Counted from the first letter of the stretch, positions 45,127 to 55,085 are shown. The stretch is DNA of 64,000 bases from Clostridia bacterium (GCA_017466455.1 JAFTUD010000001.1:1-64000), one strand, 5' to 3'. The notes: generated by a model not told the origin, from the letters alone. Program-made: numbers and translations.

Positions 45127-45651
45127 ATGAAAAAAACTAAAAGGCTTGCCTTTTGCGCGATGATGGGCGCGCTCGGCGTAGTCATTTTGCTTCTTGGCTC
45201 GCTTCTTGACATCTTTGACCTGTGCGCGGTGCTGATTAGCGCCCTGCTCATATTCATTGTAAGAGAGGAGCTCGGTGGTGGAAGCGCTATGGCAACCTAC
45301 GGCGTGTGCGCGATAATCTCAGTTCTTCTTTTGCCGTCAAAAAGGGTAGCTATCGAGTATGTAATCTTCGGCTTCTACCCCGTGCTTAGGGCAGTGCTTG
45401 AAAAATTACCCAAGGTAGTCTGCATATCATTAAAGGCGGTATATATGCTCCTTAGCACGGCGCTCACCGTCTTTACGGTAAGATTTTTCTTCACCGTCGG
45501 TGAGGTAAATGCGGTTTATATTGAGGTCATCACCGCAGTCTTAGGACTTGTGTGCCTTATTTTGTGCGATGTAGTGTTCAAGCGCTTTTCAAGACACTAC
45601 CGCGACAGGATTCGCAAAATGCTGAGAATAGATAAATTCCTTGGCGACTGA
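45127..45651 (+). CDS. Small integral membrane protein, unknown
   Basis: 174 aa from ATG 45127 (AAGGCGG upstream). About five helices (MMGALGVVILLLGSLLDI, TYGVCAIISVLLLP, VYMLLSTALTVFTVRFF, and others) end in a basic tail (KRFSRHYRDRIRKMLRIDK). The N-terminal pattern recalls S-components of ECF vitamin transporters or DUF2232-type proteins, but I cannot decide. Co-transcribed with the J-domain gene; a terminator follows. Confidence 0.65.
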   Translation: MKKTKRLAFCAMMGALGVVILLLGSLLDIFDLCAVLISALLIFIVREELGGGSAMATYGVCAIISVLLLPSKRVAIEYVIFGFYPVLRAVLEKLPKVVCISLKAVYMLLSTALTVFTVRFFFTVGEVNAVYIEVITAVLGLVCLILCDVVFKRFSRHYRDRIRKMLRIDKFLGD

Positions 45652-45683
45652 GCGAGGACCCGAAAAATTCGTTAAAAAGAGCA

Positions 45684-45713
45684 AAAACCACGCCCTGAAA
45701 CGGCGTGGTTTTA
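45684..45713 (+). terminator. Terminator
   Basis: ACCACGCC (45687-45694)/GGCGTGGT (45702-45709) with A-rich 5' and T-rich 3' flanks. Confidence 0.85.
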
Positions 45714-45742
45714 TCAATGTATACAATATTTTAAGAAAAAAG

Positions 45743-45771
45743 TTGACAAACCCGCTTAAATATATTAAAAT
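45743..45771 (+). promoter_or_regulatory. Promoter of the yicC-remA-gmk operon
   Basis: TTGACA (45743-45748), 17-nt spacer, TAAAAT (45766-45771). It probably drives the long housekeeping run that follows. Confidence 0.85.
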
Positions 45772-45810
45772 ATATGTGTACGAAAATCTTTAATATTAGA
45801 GGATATAAAA

Positions 45811-46698
45811 ATGTTTAAAAGCATGACCGCCTTTGCAAGGGCAAGACAAAGCATAAACGGTAAGGACATCACCGTTGAAATAAAATCGGTAAACAACCGC
45901 TATTTTGACTGTAGCGTAAAAATATCAAGGCTGTATAGCTTTCTTGAGGACAAGGTAAAGCAGCACATTCAGGCAAACGGAATATCAAGAGGTAAGGTAG
46001 AGGTGTTTATAAGCGTTGATGTGCTTGAACAGCAGGGCGTTGAGATTGACCTTGATACCGCCTATGCGCAATCCTACATAAACGCGCTTTATAAGCTCAG
46101 AGACACCTTCGGTCTTGCCGACGATATCACAACCTGTAAAATAGCGTCTAACCGCGATATATTTAATGTTAAAAAGCCCGAGGACGATATCGAGGGCGAC
46201 TGGCAGGATATTCGTAGCGTTGTTGATGTTGCTCTTGCCGATTTTCTTTCACGCCGTGCTACCGAGGGAGAAAACCTTCTTCGTAACATCAGAGAAAAGG
46301 TTGACAATATAAAGGGCTTCGTTAAGCAAATCGCCGAAAACTCCGAGAGGGATACAAGGGAATATGCGAAAAAGCTTGAGGAAAGAATTGTTAAATTCCT
46401 TGATGATAAGTCAATAGAGATTGATCAGCAAAGAATCCTTACCGAGGTTGCAATCTTCGCCGATAAAATCGCAATAGATGAGGAGCTTGTAAGGCTTGAC
46501 AGCCACTTTGACGCATTTGAGGAAATCGTTGCGTCAAATGAGCCCGCGGGAAGGAAGCTTGATTTCCTTGTTCAGGAAATGAACAGAGAAACAAACACAA
46601 TGGGCTCAAAGGCATCTAATGCAAGCACCGCCCACCTCGTTGTTAATATTAAGAACGAGCTTGAAAAAATAAGGGAGCAAATACAAAATATAGAATAA
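45811..46698 (+). CDS. yicC: YicC/YloC-family endoribonuclease
   Basis: 295 aa. [33 protein letters not shown] and the C-terminal [22 protein letters not shown] are the two conserved YicC blocks. YicC/YloC proteins are RNases involved in mRNA turnover. Standard position before remA and gmk in Firmicutes. AGAGGAT precedes ATG 45811. The stop overlaps remA by one base. Confidence 0.93.
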   Translation: MFKSMTAFARARQSINGKDITVEIKSVNNRYFDCSVKISRLYSFLEDKVKQHIQANGISRGKVEVFISVDVLEQQGVEIDLDTAYAQSYINALYKLRDTFGLADDITTCKIASNRDIFNVKKPEDDIEGDWQDIRSVVDVALADFLSRRATEGENLLRNIREKVDNIKGFVKQIAENSERDTREYAKKLEERIVKFLDDKSIEIDQQRILTEVAIFADKIAIDEELVRLDSHFDAFEEIVASNEPAGRKLDFLVQEMNRETNTMGSKASNASTAHLVVNIKNELEKIREQIQNIE

Positions 46699-46967
46699 TG
46701 AAGCTGATAAATATAGGATTTGGAAATATGCTTCTTGACGAGCGTATTGTCGCCTTGGTTCAGCCCGACTCCGCCCCCGCTAAAAGGATTGTGTCCGAGG
46801 CGAAGGATTCGGGAAGAATAATAGACTGCACAGGCGGACGGCGCACAAGGAGCGTAATAGTTACCGATTCGGACCATGTAATTTTGTCCGCGCTCATATC
46901 GGACAAGATTGCCGAAAGAATAAACGGAATAGAAAATGACGATAATGGAGGAAACGGCGATGGCTAA
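46698..46967 (+). CDS. remA: RemA-like regulator (DUF370)
   Basis: 89 aa. [31 protein letters not shown] is diagnostic. In Bacillus RemA binds DNA repeats and activates matrix and osmoprotection genes. It overlaps yicC (TAATG) and gmk (8 bp), so expression is tightly coupled. Length and ending (GNGDG) are ordinary. Confidence 0.93.
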   Translation: MKLINIGFGNMLLDERIVALVQPDSAPAKRIVSEAKDSGRIIDCTGGRRTRSVIVTDSDHVILSALISDKIAERINGIENDDNGGNGDG

Positions 46968-47640
46968 CGGAATTTTATTTGTTATCTCAGGACCAAGCGC
47001 AAGCGGTAAGGGCACGGTTGTAAAAAGCCTGCTTGATAAGTATGATGATATCGGACTCAGTGTCTCCGCAACCACAAGGGCGCCAAGAGAGGGCGAGGTA
47101 GACGGAAAAAGCTACTTCTTCATAACAAAGGATGAATTTGAGGCTCGCCTTTCGCGCGGTGAAATCCTTGAGCATACTGTCTACAATAACCAATACTACG
47201 GCACTCCGTATACGGGAGTAAAGGAAGCGCTTGATAGCGGACGCGACATCATTCTTGAAATTGAGGTTGACGGAGCGTGTCAGGTCAAGAAAAAGTTCGG
47301 AGACAGCGCAGTTACAATAATGCTCACTCCACCCGACTTTAAAACCCTTGAGAGCAGACTCAGAGGAAGAAACAGCGAAAAGAGCGAGGAAGCAATCCAG
47401 TGGAGGCTCAACCGTGCCAAGGAGGAAATAAAGCTCGTTGGCGAGTATGACTACTGGGTAGTGAACGAGGACGGACAGGTTGATGCGTGCGCCGACCTCA
47501 TACATAAAATTATCGAGGCGCAAAGAATAATGCGACAGGGCAAGACCACTCTTACCGATGATGAAAAATCACTCATAGAGCTTGCAAGCAGTCGTAAAAT
47601 AGGCGCAAACACAAGCGAGATTATTAAAAAATTTATATAA
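46960..47640 (+). CDS. gmk: Guanylate kinase
   Basis: 226 aa from ATG 46960, which overlaps remA. GGAGG lies upstream at 46947-46951; the earlier in-frame start at 46936 is not needed. Phosphorylates GMP. P-loop [13 protein letters not shown]-binding [27 protein letters not shown] and [11 protein letters not shown] are present. The C-terminus is somewhat longer than in E. coli. Confidence 0.95.
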   Translation: MANGILFVISGPSASGKGTVVKSLLDKYDDIGLSVSATTRAPREGEVDGKSYFFITKDEFEARLSRGEILEHTVYNNQYYGTPYTGVKEALDSGRDIILEIEVDGACQVKKKFGDSAVTIMLTPPDFKTLESRLRGRNSEKSEEAIQWRLNRAKEEIKLVGEYDYWVVNEDGQVDACADLIHKIIEAQRIMRQGKTTLTDDEKSLIELASSRKIGANTSEIIKKFI

Positions 47641-47662
47641 ACAAGGACAAGGAGTTATAAAA

Positions 47663-48178
47663 ATGATTTATCCATCAATTCAAGAGCTTTTGAAGAAATC
47701 AGAGGACGAAAACGGAAACGAGAGACTTAATAAGTATACCCTCGTTATGGCAAGTGCAAAATGCGCTCGCATCATTACAAACGATAACAGAATGAAGAAA
47801 ATCACCGAGAAGAACAGCGGTGAAAGACGCGACTATAAGAAGGACCCGCCAAAGGAGGAAAAGGCAGTAAGCGCCGCAGTAAAGGAGCTTAAGGCAGGCG
47901 AATTTGAGGTGTTCTTTGAGGGCGAGGAGGGATACGATAGCGCAGTCGTTGATGTAAGAGCGATTGATGCTGACCTCGAGGCTCAAATTAAGGCGATTGA
48001 GGAAAAGGAAAAGCTTGAATCAAGACGCGCGCTTGACAGAGATAAGTCCTACGCAGATAAGGATGAGGACGATGATATCGACACAACCGACCTCATGGGC
48101 GCAACCGAGGTATATGTTGAAACCTACGGAATGGACGAAAGATACGAGGATCCGTCAGTAACAGACGAGGACAAATAA
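47663..48178 (+). CDS. rpoZ: RNA polymerase omega subunit with acidic extension
   Basis: 171 aa. MIYPSIQELLKKSEDENG...NKYTLVMASAKCARII is the conserved omega helix region, and KAVSAAVKELKAGEFEV the second block. Between them is an inserted stretch (TNDNRMKKITEKNSGERRDYK, then KKDPPKEEK). A long acidic tail from about residue 115 (DKSYADKDEDDDIDTTD and beyond) makes it about twice the usual length. Position between gmk and priA is standard and supports the call. Confidence 0.85.
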   Translation: MIYPSIQELLKKSEDENGNERLNKYTLVMASAKCARIITNDNRMKKITEKNSGERRDYKKDPPKEEKAVSAAVKELKAGEFEVFFEGEEGYDSAVVDVRAIDADLEAQIKAIEEKEKLESRRALDRDKSYADKDEDDDIDTTDLMGATEVYVETYGMDERYEDPSVTDEDK

Positions 48179-48209
48179 TTGAAATTAACAGCCGAGGGGG
48201 TGATACGGT

Positions 48210-50705
48210 ATGAAATATGTGATGGTGCATGTGTTTGATGTGCCGTATCACGCCGATAGGGAATATACATACTCCGTTCCCGATGAATACGAGAATAGCG
48301 TATTTGTCGGTAGCGTTGTAATTGTCCCCTTCGGTAAATCCGATAGGCATAGAAATGCAGTAGTCACCGCTACTGCCGATAAGTGCGAGTGCAAAGCGGT
48401 AAAGCCGATAATATCCGTTATGAACGAGTATTTCAGCCTTGATGCCGATATGCTCTCGCTTTGCCATTTTATGAAGAGTCAGACTCTTTGTACGGTAGGT
48501 GAGGCAGTAAGATGCGTCGTGCCCGCCGTGTCAATGGCATCAAAGGTGCTTGAAAGATACCGCATCACCGATAAGTCGCCAAACCGACTAAGCAGTGAAT
48601 ATACCGAAATCTATTTTGAAATAGAAAAGGAGCCCGGTATTACCCTTGACAGGCTTAAGGCTCGCTTTGACTCCCCGAGGGATAGGCTCTTGTGGCTCGC
48701 CCAAAACGGATATATTACAAGGCGTGTTGAGATTGAGGAGCAGGATAAGACCAAGTACGAGGAGGTTATATCCCTCGCAATTTCAAAGCCCGAGGCGCTG
48801 AGCCTGCTTGATGATGCCTCGGTGGCAAGGCTGAGGGGAGAGAGGCAAAGGGCAGTAATTCGCGCGCTTTGCGAGTTCAGCACACTGACCGATAAGGCGC
48901 TTAACGAGGTCGCACAGGCAAATCGCACAACAATCTTGACCCTTGAAAATAAGGGCTATGTAAAAATTGACCGTGTGCCGATAATGCGTGACCCCTATCA
49001 GGGCGCAAAGGAGGGTAAAAGCGAGGATGTTGTTCTGAATGATGAGCAAAATCAAGCGCTAAGCACTCTGAAAGAGCTCTATGAAACGGGCGAGCCGAGA
49101 GGGGCGCTCCTTTATGGCGTTACAGGAAGCGGAAAAACGAGCGTTATCAAGAAGATGATAGATGTCGTCGTTTCAAGCGGTCGTAGCGTCATAGTTTTAG
49201 TTCCCGAAATTTCCCTGACACCGCAAACCGTGTCCGTCTTTTGCGGATATTACGGTGAGCGCGTGGCGGTTATCCACTCAAATCTTTCACAGGGTGAGAG
49301 ATTTGACGCATACAGAAAAATAAAGGATGGCGAGATAGATGTCGTAATCGGCACTCGCTCGGCAGTCTTCGCTCCGCTTAAAAACCTCGGAATGATTGTA
49401 ATAGATGAGGAGCAGGAGCATACCTATAAATCCGACACAAGCCCCAAATACCTTGCCCACGATATCGCAAGGTTCAGAAGCGCTAAGAGTAATGCTCTTA
49501 TGCTTCTTGCGTCGGCAACCCCATCTCTTAACTCATATTATAAAGCAACAACAGGCGCATATACGCTTGTGAAAATATCAAAAAGATATGGCACGGCAAC
49601 GCTTCCCGATGTCATTATCACCGATATGAAAAGAGAGAGGTCAAACGGCAATGTCACCGCCTTCAGCACAAAGCTTGCTACACTGATGGCAAGAGGGCTT
49701 GAGGATGAAAAGCAAGCGATTTTGTTCCTGAACAGGCGTGGCTATCACAGTGCCGTGTCGTGTAGCGAGTGTGGCAGGGTCGTTGAATGTCCGTCATGCT
49801 CGGTTGCAATGACCTATCACTCATTCAGAAAAATAGATGAGGAGCGCACCCCCGAAACCGAAAAGCAGATAATGAATGCAAACGGTATTCTAAGATGCCA
49901 TATGTGCGGACATCAAATGAAAATTCCAAGCGAGTGTAAGGAATGTCACAGCACCGATTTTCAGTATGTCGGCTTCGGCACTCAAAAGCTTGAGGGTGAC
50001 CTTGAGGCGCTTTTCCCAAGCGCGCGCACACTCCGCCTTGATGCCGATACCACAACCGCAAAATCCTCATATGAAAGGATACTCGGCTCATTTCTGAATA
50101 AGGAAGCCGATGTTATGATAGGCACTCAAATGGTAACGAAGGGACATAACTTCCCGTCAGTTACCTTAGTCGGCGTAATCCTTGCTGATATGATGCTCTA
50201 TACAAGCGATTACCGCGCGTCGGAGCGTACCTTCTCAATGCTCACTCAGGTAATAGGCAGGGCAGGAAGGGCGCAGGATAAGGGCGTTGCCGTTATCCAA
50301 ACCAACTCTCCTAACGACCGTACAATTCTCTATGCCTCGGCACAGGATTATGAATCGTTTTATAAGAACGAAATCCAGATAAGAAGGGCATACGAATTTC
50401 CGCCGTTTTGCGATATTGCGGTAATTACCCTCTCCTCACAGACAGAGCAGGAGGTGGCAAAATTCTCATCAAGGGTTATGCGCACGCTTACCGACTCGCT
50501 CACCGAGAGCAAGCTTCCCGCAATCGTGTACGGACCGTTTGATGCTCCGATATATAAATTGCAGGGCAGATACAGAAAGCGTATAATAATAAAATGCAAG
50601 CTGAATAAGCAAATAAGAGAGCTTTTTTCGGCATTGCTGTGTAAATATTCAAGTAACGGTGCAGGAAGCTACATATCAATAGACCTGAACCCATCAAGCC
50701 TATAA
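48210..50705 (+). CDS. priA: Primosomal helicase PriA
   Basis: 831 aa. Restarts replication forks by loading DnaB. An N-terminal DNA-binding domain (VFDVPYHADREYTYSVPDE) leads to Walker A GVTGSGKTS, the DEEQEHTYKSD box in place of DEEH, motif GTRSAVFAP, and a zinc-binding insert with CSECGRVVECPSC and CHMCGHQMKIPSECKEC. Then come the helicase motifs GTQMVTKGHNFP and QVIGRAGRA. All catalytic parts are present. GAGGGGG precedes ATG 48210. Confidence 0.96.
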   Translation: MKYVMVHVFDVPYHADREYTYSVPDEYENSVFVGSVVIVPFGKSDRHRNAVVTATADKCECKAVKPIISVMNEYFSLDADMLSLCHFMKSQTLCTVGEAVRCVVPAVSMASKVLERYRITDKSPNRLSSEYTEIYFEIEKEPGITLDRLKARFDSPRDRLLWLAQNGYITRRVEIEEQDKTKYEEVISLAISKPEALSLLDDASVARLRGERQRAVIRALCEFSTLTDKALNEVAQANRTTILTLENKGYVKIDRVPIMRDPYQGAKEGKSEDVVLNDEQNQALSTLKELYETGEPRGALLYGVTGSGKTSVIKKMIDVVVSSGRSVIVLVPEISLTPQTVSVFCGYYGERVAVIHSNLSQGERFDAYRKIKDGEIDVVIGTRSAVFAPLKNLGMIVIDEEQEHTYKSDTSPKYLAHDIARFRSAKSNALMLLASATPSLNSYYKATTGAYTLVKISKRYGTATLPDVIITDMKRERSNGNVTAFSTKLATLMARGLEDEKQAILFLNRRGYHSAVSCSECGRVVECPSCSVAMTYHSFRKIDEERTPETEKQIMNANGILRCHMCGHQMKIPSECKECHSTDFQYVGFGTQKLEGDLEALFPSARTLRLDADTTTAKSSYERILGSFLNKEADVMIGTQMVTKGHNFPSVTLVGVILADMMLYTSDYRASERTFSMLTQVIGRAGRAQDKGVAVIQTNSPNDRTILYASAQDYESFYKNEIQIRRAYEFPPFCDIAVITLSSQTEQEVAKFSSRVMRTLTDSLTESKLPAIVYGPFDAPIYKLQGRYRKRIIIKCKLNKQIRELFSALLCKYSSNGAGSYISIDLNPSSL

Positions 50706-50786
50706 TCGAGGCTCTATCACACACGCTCATCATTCGCAATTCAACTCTTTACTGTGATATCGCCTTCAAACCGAAAGGAGAACGAA

Positions 50787-51236
50787 ATGGCAATTCTTAA
50801 AATAGTTAAGGTAAACGACGGAGAGGATTTTTTGAGAAAGAAAAGTCGCCCCGTTGAGGAAATCACCCCAAGAATAAGGACCCTTCTTGACGATATGGTT
50901 GAAACAATGCGCCACGCAAACGGATGCGGACTTGCAGGCGTGCAGGTTGGCGTTTTGCGCCGTATTGTCGTAATTGAAACCGAGGAGGGGCTTTTTGAGC
51001 TTATCAACCCTCGCATTGTCGCTATGGCAGGCGAGCAGGAGAGCGAGGAGGGCTGTCTTTCGCTCCCAGGCGAATGGGGAGTTACAAGGCGCCCAATGTA
51101 TGTCACCGCAAGGGCTCTTAACCGAGAGGGTAAGGAGATAGAAATAAAGGCAAGCGGACTTTTGGCTAAGGCGATTTGCCATGAGCTTGACCACCTTGAC
51201 GGAATACTCTATACCGATAAGGTAATTCGCAAATAA
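50787..51236 (+). CDS. def: Peptide deformylase
   Basis: 149 aa from ATG 50787 (AAAGGAG upstream; the frame extends to 50754). Removes formyl groups from nascent chains. All three motifs are visible: GCGLAGVQVG, EEGCLSLPG with the metal Cys, and CHELDHLDG with metal His residues and catalytic Glu. It works with Fmt encoded next and Map at 34271. Confidence 0.96.
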   Translation: MAILKIVKVNDGEDFLRKKSRPVEEITPRIRTLLDDMVETMRHANGCGLAGVQVGVLRRIVVIETEEGLFELINPRIVAMAGEQESEEGCLSLPGEWGVTRRPMYVTARALNREGKEIEIKASGLLAKAICHELDHLDGILYTDKVIRK

Positions 51237-51260
51237 TAATCACTAATCGGAGAAAAATCA

Positions 51261-52187
51261 ATGAAAATACTGTTTATGGGCACACCCGAGTTCGCAAGAA
51301 AAAGCCTTGAGGCAATCTACGAAAGCGGAGAGGAAATTGTCGGCGTTGTGACAACCCCCGATAAGGTAAGAGGCAGAGGAAGCACGCCAAGCCCCACCGA
51401 GGTGAAGAAATTCGCTCTTGAAAGGGGACTTGATGTCTACCAACCGCAAACCCTTAGGGACGGAGCATTTCAAGAGGTGCTTGATAAGCTCACCCCCGAG
51501 CTTATTGTTGTTGTCGCATACGGTAGAATTTTGCCCGAATATGTCATAAATTACCCCAAATACGGCTGTATAAACTCACATGCCTCAATCCTTCCGAAAT
51601 ACCGCGGAGCCGCCCCTATTCAAAGGGCAATTATTGATGGCGAGGCGGAAACAGGCGTTAGCGTAATGCAAATGGACGCAGGTCTTGATACAGGAGATGT
51701 CATTCTTACCGAAAGAGTTAAAATTGAGCAGGATGACGACTTTGAGGCAGTTCACGACAAGCTCGTTCTGGCATCGCAAAGGGGACTTTTGCGCACCATT
51801 GAACAGCTTAAAAACGGCACAGCAGTCCGTACAAGGCAGGGCGAGGACTTTACCTACGCCGAGAAAATCACAAAGGAAGACTGCTTTGTGAGCTTTGAAA
51901 AAACCGCACTTGAAACGCTTAATCAAATAAGGGGGCTTTGCCCCGTTCCTATGTCCTTTACAAGACAGGGCACAAGGGTGCTTAAAATTGTCAAGGCTCA
52001 TATGAGCGATGAGGTAGCGCAGGGCGCTGATATAGGACAGGTTGTAAGGCTTGATAGCTCTATCCATGTAAGGTGCAAGGATAGATGTATAGCTCTTGAC
52101 ATCGTAATCCCCGAGGGTAAGGGAAGAATGATGGCAAGGGACCTTATAAACGGAAGAAAAATTTCTCTTAACGAGATTTTAGGATAA
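51261..52187 (+). CDS. fmt: Methionyl-tRNA formyltransferase
   Basis: 308 aa. Formylates initiator Met-tRNA. KILFMGTPEFARKSLEAI, the catalytic-loop INSHASILPKYRGAAPIQ, and DAGLDTGDVI are present, followed by a C-terminal tRNA-binding domain from about residue 205. Located 24 bp after def, as usual. GGAG precedes the start. Confidence 0.96.
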   Translation: MKILFMGTPEFARKSLEAIYESGEEIVGVVTTPDKVRGRGSTPSPTEVKKFALERGLDVYQPQTLRDGAFQEVLDKLTPELIVVVAYGRILPEYVINYPKYGCINSHASILPKYRGAAPIQRAIIDGEAETGVSVMQMDAGLDTGDVILTERVKIEQDDDFEAVHDKLVLASQRGLLRTIEQLKNGTAVRTRQGEDFTYAEKITKEDCFVSFEKTALETLNQIRGLCPVPMSFTRQGTRVLKIVKAHMSDEVAQGADIGQVVRLDSSIHVRCKDRCIALDIVIPEGKGRMMARDLINGRKISLNEILG

Positions 52188-52233
52188 ATAACAATAAAGC
52201 ACATCATCAAGGCATAACAGTAAAGGAGAAGCT

Positions 52234-53538
52234 ATGGAAAATCCAAGAAAACTCGCACTTGCCTCACTCGTAAAATCAGAGGACGGCTTGAGCTACTCAA
52301 ATATTGAGGTAAACACCGTAATTTCAAGACACGATATGACAAAGGTAGATGTTGCGCTTTACACCGCGCTCTATCTCGGAGTCGTTGAAAGGGCAATCAC
52401 GCTTGACTATATCATTTCCCAATATTCAAGCCTGTCTCTTACCGAGATTGATACGGAAACCAAAAACGCGCTCAGAATGGGCATTTATCAGCTCCTCTAT
52501 ATGGACAAAATCCCCGATTATTCCGCAGTTAGCGAATCTGTTTCGCTTTGCAAAAGAAGATCCAAGGGATATGTAAATGCGGTTTTGAGAAGCTTTTTAA
52601 GAGCGAATAAGGAATATACTCTGCCACAGGATAAGTGGCAGGCTCTTTCCGTTGAGCTTTCAATCCCCGAGGGTATAATAAATATTCTTAGAAGCTCCTA
52701 CGGAGATAGCGAGGCGTGTGAAATTGCCCGTGCGCTTTCATCACGCAGGGAAGGCACGGTCATAAGAATAAATACTCTTAAGCTAAGCCCAACGGAGCTA
52801 AGACACTCCTTCAAAACAAAAAATATCCCATACGCAAGCGTTGGCTTCGCCGATGAATGTCTAAGAGTAAAAGCGCCTATATCCGACCTCGTTCACTACA
52901 TAGAAAGTGGAAGGTGCTTTGTTCAGGATACATCGTCATTTGCCTGCGTAAAGATCTTAAGCCCCAAGGCGAGAGAGCGCGTGCTTGATGCGTGCGCATG
53001 CCCGGGCGGTAAGACCTTCTCGTGCGCTATTGATATGAAAAACGAGGGTAAAATCGTAGCCTGTGACCTTCATAAAAACAAGCTTTCTCTTGTTAAGGCG
53101 GGGGCTAAAAAGCTCGGTATTGACATCGCCGAGGCACAGGAGCAGGATGCTAAAAAATACCGTGAGGATTTTGACTCCGCATTTGACAAGGTTCTTTGCG
53201 ATGTGCCTTGCTCGGGTCTTGGAATTATTTCCAAAAAGCCCGATATAAGATATAAATCCCTTGACCAAATTGAAAATCTCCCAAGCGTTCAGCTTGAAAT
53301 TTTGAATAACTGCTCAAAGTATGTCAAGGTTGGCGGTGAGCTTGTTTATTCAACCTGTACCCTTAATAAAAAGGAAAACGAGGATGTTGTAAAAGCATTC
53401 CTTGCTTCAAATAGCGCATACGAGGCTCTTGATTTTGACCTCGGTGATATAAAGAGCGAGGAAGGATGCTATACCTTCTTCCCAAATAAGCTCGAGTGCG
53501 ACGGCTTCTTTGTCGCAAAGCTGAAAAGAGTGCGCTAA
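52234..53538 (+). CDS. rsmB: 16S rRNA m5C967 methyltransferase
   Basis: 434 aa. An N-terminal NusB-like domain (RKLALASLVKSEDGLSYSN to about residue 130) is followed by an m5C methyltransferase with VLDACACPGGKTF (SAM site), DVPCSGLGIISKKPDIRY (general acid Cys) and VYSTCTL (nucleophile Cys). AAGGAG precedes ATG 52234. The next gene, rlmN, is separated by a repeat-filled gap. Confidence 0.95.
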   Translation: MENPRKLALASLVKSEDGLSYSNIEVNTVISRHDMTKVDVALYTALYLGVVERAITLDYIISQYSSLSLTEIDTETKNALRMGIYQLLYMDKIPDYSAVSESVSLCKRRSKGYVNAVLRSFLRANKEYTLPQDKWQALSVELSIPEGIINILRSSYGDSEACEIARALSSRREGTVIRINTLKLSPTELRHSFKTKNIPYASVGFADECLRVKAPISDLVHYIESGRCFVQDTSSFACVKILSPKARERVLDACACPGGKTFSCAIDMKNEGKIVACDLHKNKLSLVKAGAKKLGIDIAEAQEQDAKKYREDFDSAFDKVLCDVPCSGLGIISKKPDIRYKSLDQIENLPSVQLEILNNCSKYVKVGGELVYSTCTLNKKENEDVVKAFLASNSAYEALDFDLGDIKSEEGCYTFFPNKLECDGFFVAKLKRVR

Positions 53539-54038
53539 CGCTAACGCTGATGCGGATGCGGAATAGTGCTAACGCAAATGCGGAGTTCGGAGTTCGGAGT
53601 TCGGAGTTCGGAATGCGGAGTTCGGATGAGCGAACACCCCAAGAGTTCAAGCGAAGTGAAGAACGATTGGCTGGTGGAAGCCATGCATGCGACCGAAGGG
53701 AGTCGCAATGCGGAATAGTGCTATCGCAAATGCGGAATTCGGAGTTCGGAGTTCGGAATGGTGCTGACGCAAATGCGGAGTTCGGAATGCGGAGTTCGGA
53801 GTGATAGGTTAGAATATTGCTCGGGGAGTATAGAAACGGCTCATACTGCACGATGTCGGAGCTTGCGTGTCGAGGCACTCGACTGCTTCGTAGCGAATGG
53901 AAACAGCTTGTACTAAACAAAAGCGGAGTTCACCACCCGAGGTACTTGGGGGCTTCGGGGTGTGTGGAACAAATTCATACTGCACGAAGTCGGACATTGC
54001 GTGTCGAGGCTCTCGACTGCCCTGCCTAAGGAGGAAAA
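53539..54038. repeat. Repeat cluster between rsmB and rlmN
   Basis: 500 bp with no gene. 53581-53627 and about 53733-53800 are runs of a 7-bp unit GGAGTTC with GGAATGC variants. 53623-53709 is the second copy of the dispersed block at 40527-40613. 53841-53886 and 53975-54020 are 46-bp direct copies containing GTCGAGGC(A/T)CTCGAC. Minus-strand frames across the 7-bp runs give a low-complexity SELRTPN pattern and are not genes. The rlmN ribosome site AAGGAGG ends the gap. Confidence 0.8.
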
Positions 54039-55070
54039 ATGAAATACGATATATTATCAATGACCCTTCCTGAGGTTGAGGGCATTGTCGCCGAAATAGG
54101 CGAACCGAAATTCAGAGCCAAGCAAATCTATGGTTGGATTACCAAGGGTGCTTGGGGCGATGAAATGAAAAATATTCCCGCATCACTTCGCAAAAGGCTT
54201 GATGATGTGTGTGAATTTCGCCTGCCCAAGGTCGCAAAAAGGCTCGTTTCCCAAATTGACGGAACGGTAAAATACCTGTTTGAGCTTATCGACGGCGAGT
54301 GCATTGAAAGCGTGTTTATGAAATACGAGCACGGAAATACCCTCTGTATATCCTCTCAGGTGGGTTGCCGTATGGGCTGTAAATTTTGCGCATCTACGAT
54401 AAACGGCCGTGTGCGTGACCTTACCCCCTCTGAAATGCTCGGGCAAATAATCTCGGCTCAAAGAGATACAGGGGAGCGTATTTCCAATGTCGTTATGATG
54501 GGAATAGGCGAACCGCTTGATAACTACGACAACACAATAAGGTTCTTAAGGCTCGTATCAAGCTCCGACGGACTTAATATAGGACTGCGCCACATCTCCG
54601 TGTCCACCTGCGGAGTAGTTGATAAAATTGATAGTCTTGCGCTTGAGGATATGCCGATAACCCTGTCAATCTCGCTCCACGCCTACGATGATGAAACAAG
54701 GGGCGCAATAATGCCGATAAATAACCGCTTTGGAGTTGATGAGCTTCTTCGGGCGTGCCAAAGATACTTTGAAAGGACATCAAGGCGTATTTCCTTTGAA
54801 TATACGCTAATCGCAGGAAAAAACGATACTGACGAGGGTGCTGTCGCCCTTGCAAGGGTGCTGAAAAAATATATAAAGTCAACACCCCATGTAAACCTTA
54901 TCCCGCTTAACGAGGTTAAGGAAACGAGGCTTCTGACCTCAAAAAATGTAAATAGCTTCAAAAACAAGCTTTTGTCCCTTGGAATAAACGCAACAGTAAG
55001 AAGACGGCTCGGCTCGGATATAAATGCGTCATGCGGACAGCTTAGAAGACAATCTCAAAATAAAGGCTAA
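54039..55070 (+). CDS. rlmN: Dual-specificity rRNA/tRNA A2-methyltransferase RlmN
   Basis: 343-aa radical-SAM enzyme methylating 23S A2503 and tRNA A37. The 4Fe-4S ligands are Cys110, Cys114 and Cys117 in CRMGCKFC. MMGIGEPLDNYDN and the C-terminal SDINASCGQLR with the methylated Cys are present. It starts 16 bp after the repeat cluster with AAGGAGG and may depend on readthrough or a promoter inside the repeats. Confidence 0.96.
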   Translation: MKYDILSMTLPEVEGIVAEIGEPKFRAKQIYGWITKGAWGDEMKNIPASLRKRLDDVCEFRLPKVAKRLVSQIDGTVKYLFELIDGECIESVFMKYEHGNTLCISSQVGCRMGCKFCASTINGRVRDLTPSEMLGQIISAQRDTGERISNVVMMGIGEPLDNYDNTIRFLRLVSSSDGLNIGLRHISVSTCGVVDKIDSLALEDMPITLSISLHAYDDETRGAIMPINNRFGVDELLRACQRYFERTSRRISFEYTLIAGKNDTDEGAVALARVLKKYIKSTPHVNLIPLNEVKETRLLTSKNVNSFKNKLLSLGINATVRRRLGSDINASCGQLRRQSQNKG

Positions 55071-55085
55071 AAGAGGAATATAAAA

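Noticed and set aside
53363..53920. 185-codon minus-strand frame with repeated SELRTPN-like units
   Set aside because: It is the translation of the 7-bp GGAGTTC tandem repeats and overlaps the rsmB 3' end; no ribosome site or domain.
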